Shown: positions 16,417 through 28,017, counted from the stretch's first letter. The stretch is DNA of 64,000 nucleotides from Burkholderiaceae bacterium (GCA_030123545.1 CP126124.1:3038001-3102000), one strand, 5' to 3'. The notes: generated from the letters alone by a model not told the origin. A program made the numbers and translations.

Positions 16417-16429
16417 AGAGCGGCTGCGC

Positions 16430-17656
16430 TCAGACCCCGCCGGCTTGCAGCATTGCTGCGACCGTGTCGAACTTGCGCCGGCAGCGGTCGCTCGCGGCGC
16501 CGGCCCGCTCCGCGGCGTCGATGCTGCGCCACGCGGCATAGTCGACGCGCCGAACGCCACGCGCGGCCAGCAACGCAGCCAACCCTTCGCCGCCGGCGCG
16601 CCCCTGGTCGCGGGTCTCGGCAGCGACCTTCTGCGCGACCTGCTGCGCCTCGGCGCGGTTGGTGGGAATCGTGCCCGATGGACCGCGCTTTGCCCATCCG
16701 GTCACGTAAAGCCCTGCGTCGATACGACCGTCCTGGTTCGCAAACACGCCTGCCACGGGCTCGATGCCGCAGCAGGGGACGCTGCGATAGCCGATGCAGG
16801 TGACCGCAAGCTGGGCCGCGATGTCCTGCGTGGAGCCGTCGAACCGCGCGAAGCGTACGGCTTCGAGCCGGTCGGCGCCGAGGAACGCAACCGGCGCGAG
16901 CCAGAAATGGAACACGATGTCGATCGGCGCCGCGTGGGATTGGGCGGCAAAGCCGCGCAGCACCTCGACGTTCGCCGTGTCGCCGGCGATCGCCGCCGGC
17001 TCGGCGAGCACAGGGCAAGCCCGCGCGAGGGCGCCGAGCTCGGCCAGTTCGTGCTCGGTGAACTTCGCGTCGGCCGGACCGCGGCGCCCGACGATGTGCA
17101 GAGTTTCGATCGGCTGTGCCGCCAGCACCTCGAGCACCGCTGGCGCGAGATCGGAGCCCGCCATCTCGGCCGGAGACTTCGCGAGAACGCGCACCACGTC
17201 GATCGCGACATTGCCGTTGCCGACGACCACCGCTGAGCGCAGGTCGCGCAGCGGCGGCACGCCGTGATCAGGATGCCCGTTGTACCAGCCGACGAACGCG
17301 CCGGAGCCGACCACGCCGGCAAGATCCTCGCCGGCGATGCCCAGGCTTCGGTCGCGCGGCGCGCCGGTCGCGAGCACTACCGCGTCGTACAGCGACCGCA
17401 GTTCGTCCAGGCGCAGGTCGCGGCCCATGTCCAAGTTGCCGAAGTAACCGATGCGATCGCGCGCCAGCACGCGATCCAGCACACGCACCACGGCCTTCGT
17501 GCTCTGGTGGTCGGGCGCGACGCCGTAGCGCACCAGCCCGAACGGCACCGGCAGCCGCTCGATCACGTCGATGCGCGCATCGGGCGCGAGCCGCAGCAGG
17601 TGGTCGGCCAGGTAGCAGCCGGCCGGACCGCTGCCGATGATCGCGATCTGCCTCAT
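16430..17656 (-). CDS. FAD-dependent ferredoxin/adrenodoxin-type NADP reductase
   Basis: 408-residue flavoprotein of the adrenodoxin-reductase (FprA-like) family: FAD-binding IAIIGSGPAGCYLADHLL at the N-terminus, PFGLVRYGVAPDHQSTK, NADP-binding AVVVGNGNVAIDVVRVL, and C-terminal YVTGWAKRGPSGTIPTNRAEA. It moves electrons between NADPH and a small iron-sulfur or flavin carrier. The divergent neighbour is a flavodoxin, a natural partner. ATG 17656 gives the family start. It converges on the broken amidase with a 13-base gap. Confidence 0.9.
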   Translation of the reverse strand: MRQIAIIGSGPAGCYLADHLLRLAPDARIDVIERLPVPFGLVRYGVAPDHQSTKAVVRVLDRVLARDRIGYFGNLDMGRDLRLDELRSLYDAVVLATGAPRDRSLGIAGEDLAGVVGSGAFVGWYNGHPDHGVPPLRDLRSAVVVGNGNVAIDVVRVLAKSPAEMAGSDLAPAVLEVLAAQPIETLHIVGRRGPADAKFTEHELAELGALARACPVLAEPAAIAGDTANVEVLRGFAAQSHAAPIDIVFHFWLAPVAFLGADRLEAVRFARFDGSTQDIAAQLAVTCIGYRSVPCCGIEPVAGVFANQDGRIDAGLYVTGWAKRGPSGTIPTNRAEAQQVAQKVAAETRDQGRAGGEGLAALLAARGVRRVDYAAWRSIDAAERAGAASDRCRRKFDTVAAMLQAGGV

Positions 17657-17739
17657 CGGTGCATTGCCGCACGCGCCGGGGGTGTTGTTGCGCGTTCCGC
17701 CCCGCGTGCGGGACAATGCCGAGACAAGGACGCGCAGGA

Positions 17740-18216
17740 ATGAGGCCCCGGATCACCCTCCTCGTCGGTACGATGACCGGCACCGCCGAAATGGTCGCCC
17801 AGGAAATCGAGCAGGCGCTGGGCGCGGCCGGCTACGCGGCCGAGGTGCGGATGATGGACGGCCTCGCGGCCGATGTTTTCGCCGAGGGTGGCGTGTTCCT
17901 GATCTGCACCTCCACCTACGGCTTCGGCAACGTGCCCGACAACGCGCAGGATCTGGTGGACAGCCTGGAATCGGTGCGCCCGAAGCTCGACGCCGTCACC
18001 TATGGCGTGATCGCGCTGGGCGATGGCACTTACGGCGACACTTTCTGCCAGGGCGGAGTGCGCTTCGACAAGCTGCTCTCCGAACTGGGCGCGCGGCGCG
18101 CCGGCGAGCTGTTGCGTCACGACGCCAACTCGGGCGAGGTGCCCGAGGAGGTCGCCGCCAAGTGGGCCGTCGCCTGGGCACAGGAACATCTCGGCCCGGG
18201 GGCCGGGACTGCATGA
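17740..18216 (+). CDS. Flavodoxin (MioC-like)
   Basis: 158-residue FMN electron carrier. The phosphate-binding loop GTMTGTAEMVAQEIEQAL at the N-terminus, the STYGFGNVPDNAQDLVDSL loop and ALGDGTYGDTFCQGG are flavodoxin hallmarks. ATG 17740 is chosen because AAGGA lies 9 bases upstream and the family begins here. It is divergent from the FAD reductase and 13 bases ahead of a thioesterase gene, so the latter two are probably co-transcribed. Confidence 0.9.
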   Translation: MRPRITLLVGTMTGTAEMVAQEIEQALGAAGYAAEVRMMDGLAADVFAEGGVFLICTSTYGFGNVPDNAQDLVDSLESVRPKLDAVTYGVIALGDGTYGDTFCQGGVRFDKLLSELGARRAGELLRHDANSGEVPEEVAAKWAVAWAQEHLGPGAGTA

Positions 18217-18229
18217 GCGAGGTTGCATC

Positions 18230-18679
18230 ATGTCCGACTGGGTATACACATTCAAGGGCGCGGTTCTGGCATCGGAGTACGACGCATCCAGCCACATGAA
18301 CTCACACATGTACGTCTCGCGCTTCGACCAGGCGACCTGGCTGCTGCTGCATGCGATCGGCCTGACGCCGACGATCATGAAGCAGCAGGCGTTGCGCGTG
18401 GCCATCGTGCGACAGAACTACCAGTTCCTGCGTGAGTTGCGCGGCGGCGAACTGGTGCAGGTCAAGAGCGGCTTTCTCGCGGTGGGGCAGAAGTATTTCC
18501 GCTTCCTGCACCAGATGCTCGACGAGGAACGCAAGGTCATGGTGGCCACCTGCGATTGCGTGGCAGTGCAGGCGAGCCTGGAGACGAACCAGAGCGTGCC
18601 GCTTGCGCAGGCGCTGCTGGATGGGGCACGGCAGCACATGGTCACCACGAACGCGCCGATCAACGCACTGCCGGGTTGA
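18230..18679 (+). CDS. Acyl-CoA thioesterase (4HBT hotdog family)
   Basis: 149-residue hotdog-fold protein. EYDASSHMNSHMYVSRFDQATW matches the 4-hydroxybenzoyl-CoA thioesterase signature (Asp and HMN). It would hydrolyse an acyl- or aroyl-CoA in the cytosol. It sits beside the box genes, so a housekeeping role in freeing CoA from benzoyl-CoA or other aryl-CoA is plausible, but this is inference. Start ATG 18230 has CGAGG 7 bases upstream. It converges on boxA. Confidence 0.85.
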   Translation: MSDWVYTFKGAVLASEYDASSHMNSHMYVSRFDQATWLLLHAIGLTPTIMKQQALRVAIVRQNYQFLRELRGGELVQVKSGFLAVGQKYFRFLHQMLDEERKVMVATCDCVAVQASLETNQSVPLAQALLDGARQHMVTTNAPINALPG

Positions 18680-18680
18680 G

Positions 18681-18702
18681 CGCCCGCAGCTGCCGGCGGG
18701 CG
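18681..18702. terminator. Possible hairpin between thioesterase gene and boxA
   Basis: CGCCCGC (18681-18687) and GCGGGCG (18696-18702) form a 7-bp stem with an 8-base loop directly after the thioesterase stop, in the 134-base gap where it converges on boxA. There is no T-run. The rest of the gap shows nothing recognisable. Confidence 0.35.
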
Positions 18703-18813
18703 GGGCGATCATCACGAGTCTGGTCCCCGCCAATCGATTCGGCCCTAACTGCCTGATCCGTTGCGACGGCATCGCGTCCCGCGCTCGATAGAAGCCTGAC
18801 CGGCGGCCCGGCC

Positions 18814-20142
18814 CTAGTAGGTTTCCAGATGCAGCCGCCCGTCGCGCTTGAGCGCGGCGGCGATCGCGTCCCACGCGAGGCCGGCCTGCTGCGCGACGTC
18901 GCGCAGCGCCAGCACCACGCCCTCTTCCATGCTCTTGAGGCCGCAGACGTAGAAGAAGGCGTTCGGGTCCTGCAGCAGCGGCGCGAGGTCCGCGGCGCGC
19001 TCGCGCATCCGGTCTTGCACGTAGGTCTTGGGCTGGCCCGGCGTGCGGCTGAACGCGAAGTTGATGTCGATGAAGTCCTTCGGCAGGTTCTGCAGCGGGC
19101 CGAAGTACGGCAGCTCCTGCCGGGTGCGGGCGCCGAAGAACAGCAGCAGCTTGCCGCCCTCGAACTTGCCGCTCTTGCGCAGACGGCGGCGCCATTCGGT
19201 CATCGCACGCATCGGCGCCGAGCCGGTGCCGGTGCAGATCATCACGATGTGGCTCTTCGGATGGTTCGGCATCAGGAAGGTCGAACCGAACGGCCCGATC
19301 ACCTGCACCTTGTCGCCGACCTGAAGGTCGCACATGTAGTTGCTGGCGACGCCGTGCACCGGGTTGCCTTCGTGGTCTTCGAGCACGCGCTTGATCGTCA
19401 GCGACACGTTGTTGTAGCCGGGGCGCTCGCCGTTGCGCGGGCTGGCCACGCTGTACTGGCGCGCGAAGTGCGGCTTGCCCCGTTCGTCCACGCCGGGCGG
19501 CACGACGCCGATCGACTGGCCCTCGAGCACCGGGAACGGCATCGCCCCGAAATCGAGGATGACGTGGTGCGTGTCGTACTCCTTACCGACCTCGGTGACG
19601 CGCACGTTGCCGACGCAGGTCGCGCTCACGGTCTTCTCGGCAGCGCGCGCGCCGTACAGATTGGTGTAGGCATGAGCGGCGGACCAGGGCGGCAGCTGCG
19701 CGCCGTAGCTGACCGGCGGCATGCCGGCGCCGGGCTGCGCCGGATCGATGGCCGCCTGCGCCAGCGCCGCCTGCGCCTGTGCCAGCGTCTTCAGCGACTC
19801 GTCGGCCACCGGCGCGTCCTGCGCCAGCGCGTCGGCGCCGACGCCCATCTCGGCGAGCTGCGCCGGCGTCAGCTCCTCGGGCAGTTCGAACCAGCCGAAC
19901 TGCTCGTCGAGCGGGTACGCGCTCGCCCTGGGCACCATGCGCCAGTTGTCGATCGCGCCGGTCGGGCACACCGGAATGCAGGCCAGGCATTTCTCGCAGA
20001 CCGACGGATCGACGACGTAGTTGTTCGCGTCGTGCGAGATCGCCTTGATCGGACACGCCGCCTCGCAGGCGCCGCAGCGGATGCAGATCCCGGGGTCGAT
20101 CAGGTGTTGCTTGAGGAGCGTCTCATCGGTTCGCATGTCCAT
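18814..20142 (-). CDS. boxA: Benzoyl-CoA 2,3-epoxidase reductase component BoxA
   Basis: Passes electrons from NADPH to the diiron epoxidase BoxB. 442 residues: N-terminal double [4Fe-4S] ferredoxin domain (CIRCGACEAACP near 21, CEKCLACIPVCP near 49), an Ala/Gln/Pro-rich linker (about 100-150), then a ferredoxin-NADP-reductase module with FAD-binding RQYSVASP, GPFGSTFLMP and NADPH-binding CTGTGSAPMRAM, ending in the family's HLETY. ATG 20142 is used; ATG 20136 is a close alternative. Last gene of the boxC-boxB-boxA operon, separated from boxB by 65 bases holding a strong hairpin. Confidence 0.97.
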   Translation of the reverse strand: MDMRTDETLLKQHLIDPGICIRCGACEAACPIKAISHDANNYVVDPSVCEKCLACIPVCPTGAIDNWRMVPRASAYPLDEQFGWFELPEELTPAQLAEMGVGADALAQDAPVADESLKTLAQAQAALAQAAIDPAQPGAGMPPVSYGAQLPPWSAAHAYTNLYGARAAEKTVSATCVGNVRVTEVGKEYDTHHVILDFGAMPFPVLEGQSIGVVPPGVDERGKPHFARQYSVASPRNGERPGYNNVSLTIKRVLEDHEGNPVHGVASNYMCDLQVGDKVQVIGPFGSTFLMPNHPKSHIVMICTGTGSAPMRAMTEWRRRLRKSGKFEGGKLLLFFGARTRQELPYFGPLQNLPKDFIDINFAFSRTPGQPKTYVQDRMRERAADLAPLLQDPNAFFYVCGLKSMEEGVVLALRDVAQQAGLAWDAIAAALKRDGRLHLETY

Positions 20143-20165
20143 GGCAGGTTTCCTCGTTCGGTGCC

Positions 20166-20192
20166 GGCCGCGCGGTTCGCAGCCGCGCGGCC
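20166..20192. other. Perfect 10-bp hairpin between boxB and boxA
   Basis: GGCCGCGCGG (20166-20175) and CCGCGCGGCC (20183-20192), loop TTCGCAG, inside the operon between boxB stop and boxA start. No T-run follows. It could stabilise the boxCB message or partly terminate transcription so that BoxB is made in excess of BoxA. Confidence 0.5.
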
Positions 20193-20207
20193 ATCGTCAT
20201 CCGCGCA

Positions 20208-21635
<1,428 letters not shown>

Positions 21636-21699
21636 GTCTCGTCCTTTCGGTAAATGAACTGGTTTGAGGGATCTGCTGCGTCGTCCGGCAACTGTTTTG

Positions 21700-21793
21700 C
21701 GCGGGCACCGCGGATCCGGCTTTGCCGGTCCGCCGGTGTCGCCCCCCGAAAGGGGGGTTGGTGAAGCGACACGAAGTGCGCGAAGACTGGGGG
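21700..21793. repeat. GC-rich palindromic repeat between boxC and boxB
   Basis: Contains GGATCCGGCTTTGCCGG, the hairpin CCCCCC-GAAA-GGGGGG (about 21741-21756), TTGGTGAAGCGACACGAAGT and a final TGGGGG that abuts the boxC stop codon at 21794. It shares its order of parts with 40213-40433 (opposite strand) and with the element inside fdsA at 10646-10735. It resembles intergenic repeats of Comamonadaceae. Confidence 0.7.
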
Positions 21794-23443
<1,650 letters not shown>

Positions 23444-23526
23444 GTTTGCTCCTGAAGAAGAATGATCGGCGACGGGTCAGATGGGTGAATCAAAGTGCAG
23501 AATCAGTGACTTTCATAACATTAATA

Positions 23527-23558
23527 TGCATCATAGTGCATTTTTAAGCGTCCGTCAA
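23527..23558 (-). promoter_or_regulatory. boxCBA promoter overlapped by a TGCA-N6-TGCA operator
   Basis: On the minus strand: -35 TTGACG (23558-23553), 17-base spacer, -10 TATGAT (23535-23530). The 14-base palindrome-like TGCATCATAGTGCA (23527-23540) covers the -10 box. The distance from the -10 to the boxC ATG is about 87 bases. The layout predicts repression by BoxR, whose relatives BzdR/BoxR recognise TGCA half-sites. Confidence 0.75.
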
Positions 23559-23559
23559 A

Positions 23560-23573
23560 TGCATTTTTATGCA
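23560..23573. promoter_or_regulatory. Second TGCA-N6-TGCA site upstream of boxC
   Basis: TGCATTTTTATGCA, immediately upstream of the boxC -35 box and 19 bases from the first site. Together with 23527-23540 and 24658-24671 it forms a set of three 14-base sites all of the form TGCA-N6-TGCA. Confidence 0.65.
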
Positions 23574-23601
23574 TGTCATCAGCAAGGGCATCGGACGCCG
23601 C

Positions 23602-24558
23602 TCAGCCCTGCGCCAACCGCGCGCGAACCTGCGCGAGCAGTTGCGCGTAGGCCTGATCCAGCGCGCGGTTGCTGGTGTCGAAATGCATGTCGGCCTTGGA
23701 ATAGAACGCGGAGCGTCCGTCCAGGATGCGCTGCAGATCCTTCATCGCTTCGCGGCTGGCCGCCATCGGCCGCAGGTCGCCCTGCGCCGCGACCCGCGCC
23801 ATGTGGTCCGCCGGCGCGGCCTGCAGCCAGATCGTGTAGCAGTGCGCGAGCAGCAGGTTGAAGTTGGCGGCGTCCGACACCAGTCCGCCGGGCGTCGCGA
23901 TCACGACCTCGGGGTAGATCTGGATCGCCTCCTCGAGCGCGCGGCGCTCGTAGCGGCGGTACGCGTTCGCGCCGTACAGGTTGTGGATTTCGCTGATGCC
24001 GCAGCCGGCGAATTTTTCGATTTCGCGGCTCAGTTCGATGAACGAATAGCCGAGGTCTTCGGCCAGGCGCCGGCCAAGCGTCGACTTGCCGGCGCCGCGC
24101 AGCCCGATCAGCGCGATGCGCGACAGGCGCTCGCGCTCGTTGCCGCCGGCTCCGAACAGCTCGCCCAGCGCGAGCCGCGCGCGCAGCAATTCCGGCTCGC
24201 TGCGGTGCTCCAGCAGTTCACGGATCAGCAGCCATTCCGGCGACGAAGTACTGACGTCGCCCAGCAGCTCGGCGAGCGAGCAATGCAGCGCGCGTGCGAT
24301 CTGCAGCAGCACCAGGATCGACGCATTGCCGGTACCGTATTCGAGATTCGCCAGATGCCGCTCCGACACATCGGCCGCCAGCGCAACCGCCTTGCGCGTC
24401 ATGCCGCGGCGCGAGCGGAGCGTGCGCACCCGCTCGCCAAGCGTCACCAGGAATGGATGCCGCGCTTCGTCCGCAGACAGTTCACGCACTGCGGACGCCG
24501 CCGGCGGCTGGCCTTCGACGACCGCCGCATCGGCGCCGAAATCGGGTCCGGAATTCAT
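23602..24558 (-). CDS. boxR: Benzoyl-CoA-responsive repressor BoxR (XRE-shikimate-kinase fusion)
   Basis: 318-residue regulator of the BzdR/BoxR type. The N-terminal XRE helix-turn-helix (LGERVRTLRSRRGMTRKAVALAADVSERHLANLEYGTGN, about residues 41-79) binds DNA; after a linker comes a shikimate-kinase-like domain with Walker A GLRGAGKSTLGRRLAE (near 154) that senses benzoyl-CoA rather than acting as a kinase. It lies upstream of boxC on the same strand. It has its own divergent promoter shared with boxD, carrying a TGCA-N6-TGCA site, so it probably represses itself and both box arms until benzoyl-CoA builds up. Confidence 0.96.
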   Translation of the reverse strand: MNSGPDFGADAAVVEGQPPAASAVRELSADEARHPFLVTLGERVRTLRSRRGMTRKAVALAADVSERHLANLEYGTGNASILVLLQIARALHCSLAELLGDVSTSSPEWLLIRELLEHRSEPELLRARLALGELFGAGGNERERLSRIALIGLRGAGKSTLGRRLAEDLGYSFIELSREIEKFAGCGISEIHNLYGANAYRRYERRALEEAIQIYPEVVIATPGGLVSDAANFNLLLAHCYTIWLQAAPADHMARVAAQGDLRPMAASREAMKDLQRILDGRSAFYSKADMHFDTSNRALDQAYAQLLAQVRARLAQG

Positions 24559-24651
24559 GGTTTCACCCTCCTCTGCAGATCAGAGCCGCAACCGGGGCCG
24601 GACGCAGCGCCAGTGGCCACGCCTGCACCGGCCGAACTACTTGAGTCCTGC

Positions 24652-24699
24652 TTGACATGCACTTTAGTGCATAGTATCGTGACGCGCATGATAATGCAA
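24652..24699. promoter_or_regulatory. Overlapping divergent promoters of boxD and boxR with shared operator
   Basis: Plus strand: -35 TTGACA (24652-24657), 17-base spacer, -10 TATCGT (24675-24680). Minus strand: -35 TTGCAT (24699-24694), 17-base spacer, -10 TACTAT (24676-24671). The near-perfect palindrome TGCACTTTAGTGCA (24658-24671) fills the plus spacer and lies just downstream of the minus -10. A further GCAT-GATA-ATGC is at 24686-24697. One bound repressor would block both directions. Confidence 0.75.
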
Positions 24700-24758
24700 C
24701 CCCGATCCGCGACCATGACCATTTCTGCGGCCCGCGTTGGCCGCGACGGAGCAATGCG

Positions 24759-26342
24759 ATGACAACCGACACCCCCGCCCTGCTGCAGAACTATCTGGCC
24801 GGACGCTGGCAGGCTGGTACCGGCCCCGGCACGCCGCTGCGCGACCCGGTGCTCGGCACCGATCTGGCGCGCGTCAGCAGCCGCGGACTCGACTTGGCCG
24901 CGGGCTTCGCGTTCGCGCGCGAGCAAGGCGGCCGCGCGCTGCGCGCAATGACGTACCGCGAGCGCGCCGCGATGCTGGCCGCGGCGGTGCAGGTGCTGCA
25001 GGCGAATCGCGACGCCTACTACGAGATCAGCACCGCGAATTCGGGCACTACCGCCAAGGATTCGGGCGTCGACATCGATGGCGGCATCTTCACGCTCGGC
25101 TACTACGCGCGCCAGGGCGAGGCGCTGGGCGACGCGCGCTTCCTGCTCGACGGTCCGAGTGCGCGGCTCGGCAAGGATCCGGCGTTTCAGTCGCAACACA
25201 TCCTGGTGCCGACACACGGGGTCGCGCTGTTCATCAACGCGTTCAACTTTCCCTCGTGGGGTCTGTGGGAAAAGGCCGCGCCGGCGCTGCTGTCCGGCGT
25301 GCCGGTGATCGTGAAGCCGGCGACCGCGACCGCCTGGCTGACCCAGCGCATGGTGCAGGACGTGGTCGACGCCGGCGTGCTGCCGGCCGGCGCGCTGTCG
25401 GTGGTGTGCGGCTCATCGAGCGGGCTGCTCGATGCGCTCGAGCCGTTCGATCTGGTGTCGTTCACCGGTTCGGCCGACACCGCCACGCTGATCCGCAGTC
25501 ACCCCGCGGTGAGCGCGCGCTCGGTGCGCGTCAACGTCGAAGCCGACAGCCTGAACTCGGCGCTGCTCGCGCCCGGCACGCGGCCGGACTCCGAGGCGTT
25601 CAAGCTGCTGGTCGGCGAGGTGGTGCGCGAGATGAGCATCAAGTCCGGCCAGCGCTGCACCGCGATCCGCCGCGTGCTGGTGCCGGCCGAACTGTACGAC
25701 GCCGCTGCGCAGGCGATCTCGGCGAAGCTCGCTACGCTCAGCGTCGGCAACCCGCGCAACAAGGAAGTGCGCATGGGCTCGCTGGTCAGCCGCGAGCAGA
25801 GGGATACGGTGCAGGCCGGCATCGCGCAGCTGCGCGCCGAAGCCGATCTGCTACACGACGGCGCCAGCCACGCACTTGTCGACGCGGACCCCGCAGTGGC
25901 CGCCTGCGTCGGCCCGACGCTGCTCGGCACGCGCCGCCCAGAGGAAGCGCGCCTGGTGCACGAGGTCGAGGTATTCGGCCCGGTCTCGACACTGATGCCG
26001 TATGCGTCGCTGGAGCAGGCGCTTGCGCTGATCCGCCGCAGCCAGGGCTCGCTGGTCACGTCGGTCTACGGCGACGATCCGGCGTTCATCGCCGACGCGG
26101 CGCTCGAACTCGCTTCGTCGCACGGGCGCGTCCACGCGATCTCGCCGGACGTCGCGGCGCTCAATACCGGCCACGGCAACGTGATGCCGATGTCGCTGCA
26201 CGGCGGCCCCGGCCGCGCCGGCGGCGGCGAAGAGCTGGGGGGCTTGCGCGCGCTCGGCTTCTACCACCGCCGCAGCGCGCTGCAGGCGTCGAGCGGCGCG
26301 ATCGAGCGGCTGGCCGCCGGCGGGCACCGCGTCGCGGCCTAA
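24759..26342 (+). CDS. boxD: 3,4-Dehydroadipyl-CoA semialdehyde dehydrogenase
   Basis: Oxidises the BoxC product to 3,4-dehydroadipyl-CoA with NADP+. 527-residue aldehyde dehydrogenase: LQNYLAGRWQAGTGPGTPLRDP at the start, FINAFNFPSWGLWEKAAPALLSG, NAD(P)-binding SFTGSADTA, general-base Glu in NVEADSLN and nucleophile in KSGQRCTAIRRV; this group resembles the PaaZ N-terminal domain. It is expressed from the BoxR-controlled promoter about 80 bases upstream and followed after 22 bases by bclA. Confidence 0.95.
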   Translation: MTTDTPALLQNYLAGRWQAGTGPGTPLRDPVLGTDLARVSSRGLDLAAGFAFAREQGGRALRAMTYRERAAMLAAAVQVLQANRDAYYEISTANSGTTAKDSGVDIDGGIFTLGYYARQGEALGDARFLLDGPSARLGKDPAFQSQHILVPTHGVALFINAFNFPSWGLWEKAAPALLSGVPVIVKPATATAWLTQRMVQDVVDAGVLPAGALSVVCGSSSGLLDALEPFDLVSFTGSADTATLIRSHPAVSARSVRVNVEADSLNSALLAPGTRPDSEAFKLLVGEVVREMSIKSGQRCTAIRRVLVPAELYDAAAQAISAKLATLSVGNPRNKEVRMGSLVSREQRDTVQAGIAQLRAEADLLHDGASHALVDADPAVAACVGPTLLGTRRPEEARLVHEVEVFGPVSTLMPYASLEQALALIRRSQGSLVTSVYGDDPAFIADAALELASSHGRVHAISPDVAALNTGHGNVMPMSLHGGPGRAGGGEELGGLRALGFYHRRSALQASSGAIERLAAGGHRVAA

Positions 26343-26364
26343 GCACCGGGGTACAAGCGACACC

Positions 26365-27987
26365 ATGAAACAAGACACGCCCCGCCCCGATGCAAGCAAG
26401 GCTGCACCCACGGATGCCGCGCCAGCCGTCGCGCCGCCCGGCGAGCGCTTCAATTTCGCGCAGCACCTGCTGGCCTGCAACGCGCAGCGCGCTGCCAGGA
26501 CGGCGTTCATCGACGACCTGGGCACGCTCAGCTACGGCGAGCTGGGCGACAGAGTGCGCCGCGCCGCCGCCGGCCTGCGCGCGCTCGGGCTGCGCCGCGA
26601 GGAGCGCGTGCTGCTATTGATGCACGACGGCACCGATTGGCCGGTGAGCTTTCTCGGCGCGATGTACGCCGGTCTGGTGCCGGTCGCGGTGAACACGCTG
26701 CTCACGGCCGACGACTACGCGTACATGCTCGAGCATTCGCGCGCGCAGGCTGCGCTGGTGTCGGGCGCGCTGCTGCCGGCTCTGCTGTCGGCGATGACGC
26801 GCAGCGACCATGAACTGCAAAAACTGATCGTGTCGCGCCCGATCGCGCCGCTCGGCCAGAACGAAATCGAATTCGAGGCGTTCGTTGCCGGGCACAAGCC
26901 CAGTCCACGGCCCGCCGCGACCGGCCCGGACGACCCCGGCTTCTGGCTGTACTCGTCGGGCTCGACGGGACGGCCCAAGGGCACGGTGCACACGCACGCC
27001 AATCCGTACTGGACCGTCGAGCTGTACGGCAAGGCGGTGCTCGGTCTCACCGAGGCCGACTGCTGCTTCTCGGCCGCGAAGCTGTTCTTCGCCTACGGCC
27101 TCGGCAACGCGCTGACGTTCCCGATGAGCGTGGGGGCGACCTCGCTGCTGATGGCCGAGCGGGCCACGCCCGAAGCGACTTTCAAGCGGCTGCGCGGCGA
27201 GGTCGGCGGCGTGAAGCCCACGGTGTTCTACGGCGCGCCGACCGGCTTTGCCGGCATGCTCGCGCACCCCGGCCTGCCGTCGCGCGGCGAAGTCGCGCTG
27301 CGGCTCGTATCGTCGGCGGGCGAGGCGCTGCCGGCCGAGATCGGCCAGCGTTTCAAGGCGCATTTCGGCGTCGACATCGTCGACGGCATCGGCTCGACCG
27401 AGATGCTGCACATCTTCCTGTCGAACCGGCCCGAGCGCGTGCGCTACGGCACCACCGGCTGGCCGGTGCCGGGCTACAAGATCGAACTGCGCGGCGACGA
27501 CGGCGGCCCGGTGCCCGACGGCGAACCGGGCGACCTGTACATCCACGGGCCGTCGAGCGCGATCATGTACTGGGGCAATCGCGCGAAGACGCGCGAGACG
27601 TTTCAGGGCGGCTGGACCAAGGCCGGCGACAAGTACGTGCGCAATGCCGACGGCAGCTACACCTATTCGGGCCGCAGCGACGACATGCTGAAAGTGAGCG
27701 GCATCTACGTCTCGCCGTTCGAGGTCGAAGCGACGCTGGTGCAGCACCCCGCCGTACTGGAGGCGGCGGTGGTCGGGGTGCAGGATGCCGACGGGCTGGT
27801 CAAGACCAAGGCCTTCGTCGTGCTGAAGGGTGGCGGCCACGCCGACGAGGCCGAGCTGAAAGCCTTCGTGAAGGACCGGCTCGCGCCGTACAAATACCCG
27901 CGCACGATCGAGTTCGTCACCGAGCTGCCGAAGACCGCGACCGGCAAGATCCAGCGGTTCAAATTGCGCGAACGCGGCCGCGCCTGA
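26365..27987 (+). CDS. bclA: Benzoate-CoA ligase
   Basis: Activates benzoate to benzoyl-CoA with ATP and CoA, the entry step of the box pathway. 540 residues of the ANL superfamily: P-loop FWLYSSGSTGRPKGTVHTH, benzoate-ligase SAAKLFFAYGLGNALTFPM, adenylate motif DGIGSTEMLHIFLSN, hinge YSGRSDDMLKVSGIYVSP and catalytic Lys in TATGKIQRFKLRERGRA. It follows boxD by 22 bases in the same operon. Other aryl-CoA ligases are close relatives, but the box context settles the substrate class. Confidence 0.96.
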   Translation: MKQDTPRPDASKAAPTDAAPAVAPPGERFNFAQHLLACNAQRAARTAFIDDLGTLSYGELGDRVRRAAAGLRALGLRREERVLLLMHDGTDWPVSFLGAMYAGLVPVAVNTLLTADDYAYMLEHSRAQAALVSGALLPALLSAMTRSDHELQKLIVSRPIAPLGQNEIEFEAFVAGHKPSPRPAATGPDDPGFWLYSSGSTGRPKGTVHTHANPYWTVELYGKAVLGLTEADCCFSAAKLFFAYGLGNALTFPMSVGATSLLMAERATPEATFKRLRGEVGGVKPTVFYGAPTGFAGMLAHPGLPSRGEVALRLVSSAGEALPAEIGQRFKAHFGVDIVDGIGSTEMLHIFLSNRPERVRYGTTGWPVPGYKIELRGDDGGPVPDGEPGDLYIHGPSSAIMYWGNRAKTRETFQGGWTKAGDKYVRNADGSYTYSGRSDDMLKVSGIYVSPFEVEATLVQHPAVLEAAVVGVQDADGLVKTKAFVVLKGGGHADEAELKAFVKDRLAPYKYPRTIEFVTELPKTATGKIQRFKLRERGRA

Positions 27988-28017
27988 CGCGGATCGCGGC
28001 TCAGCGCGGCGCGCGGT

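Noticed and set aside
23602..24558. Shikimate kinase gene
   Set aside because: The kinase-like domain is fused to an XRE DNA-binding domain and lies in the box cluster, the BoxR/BzdR layout.
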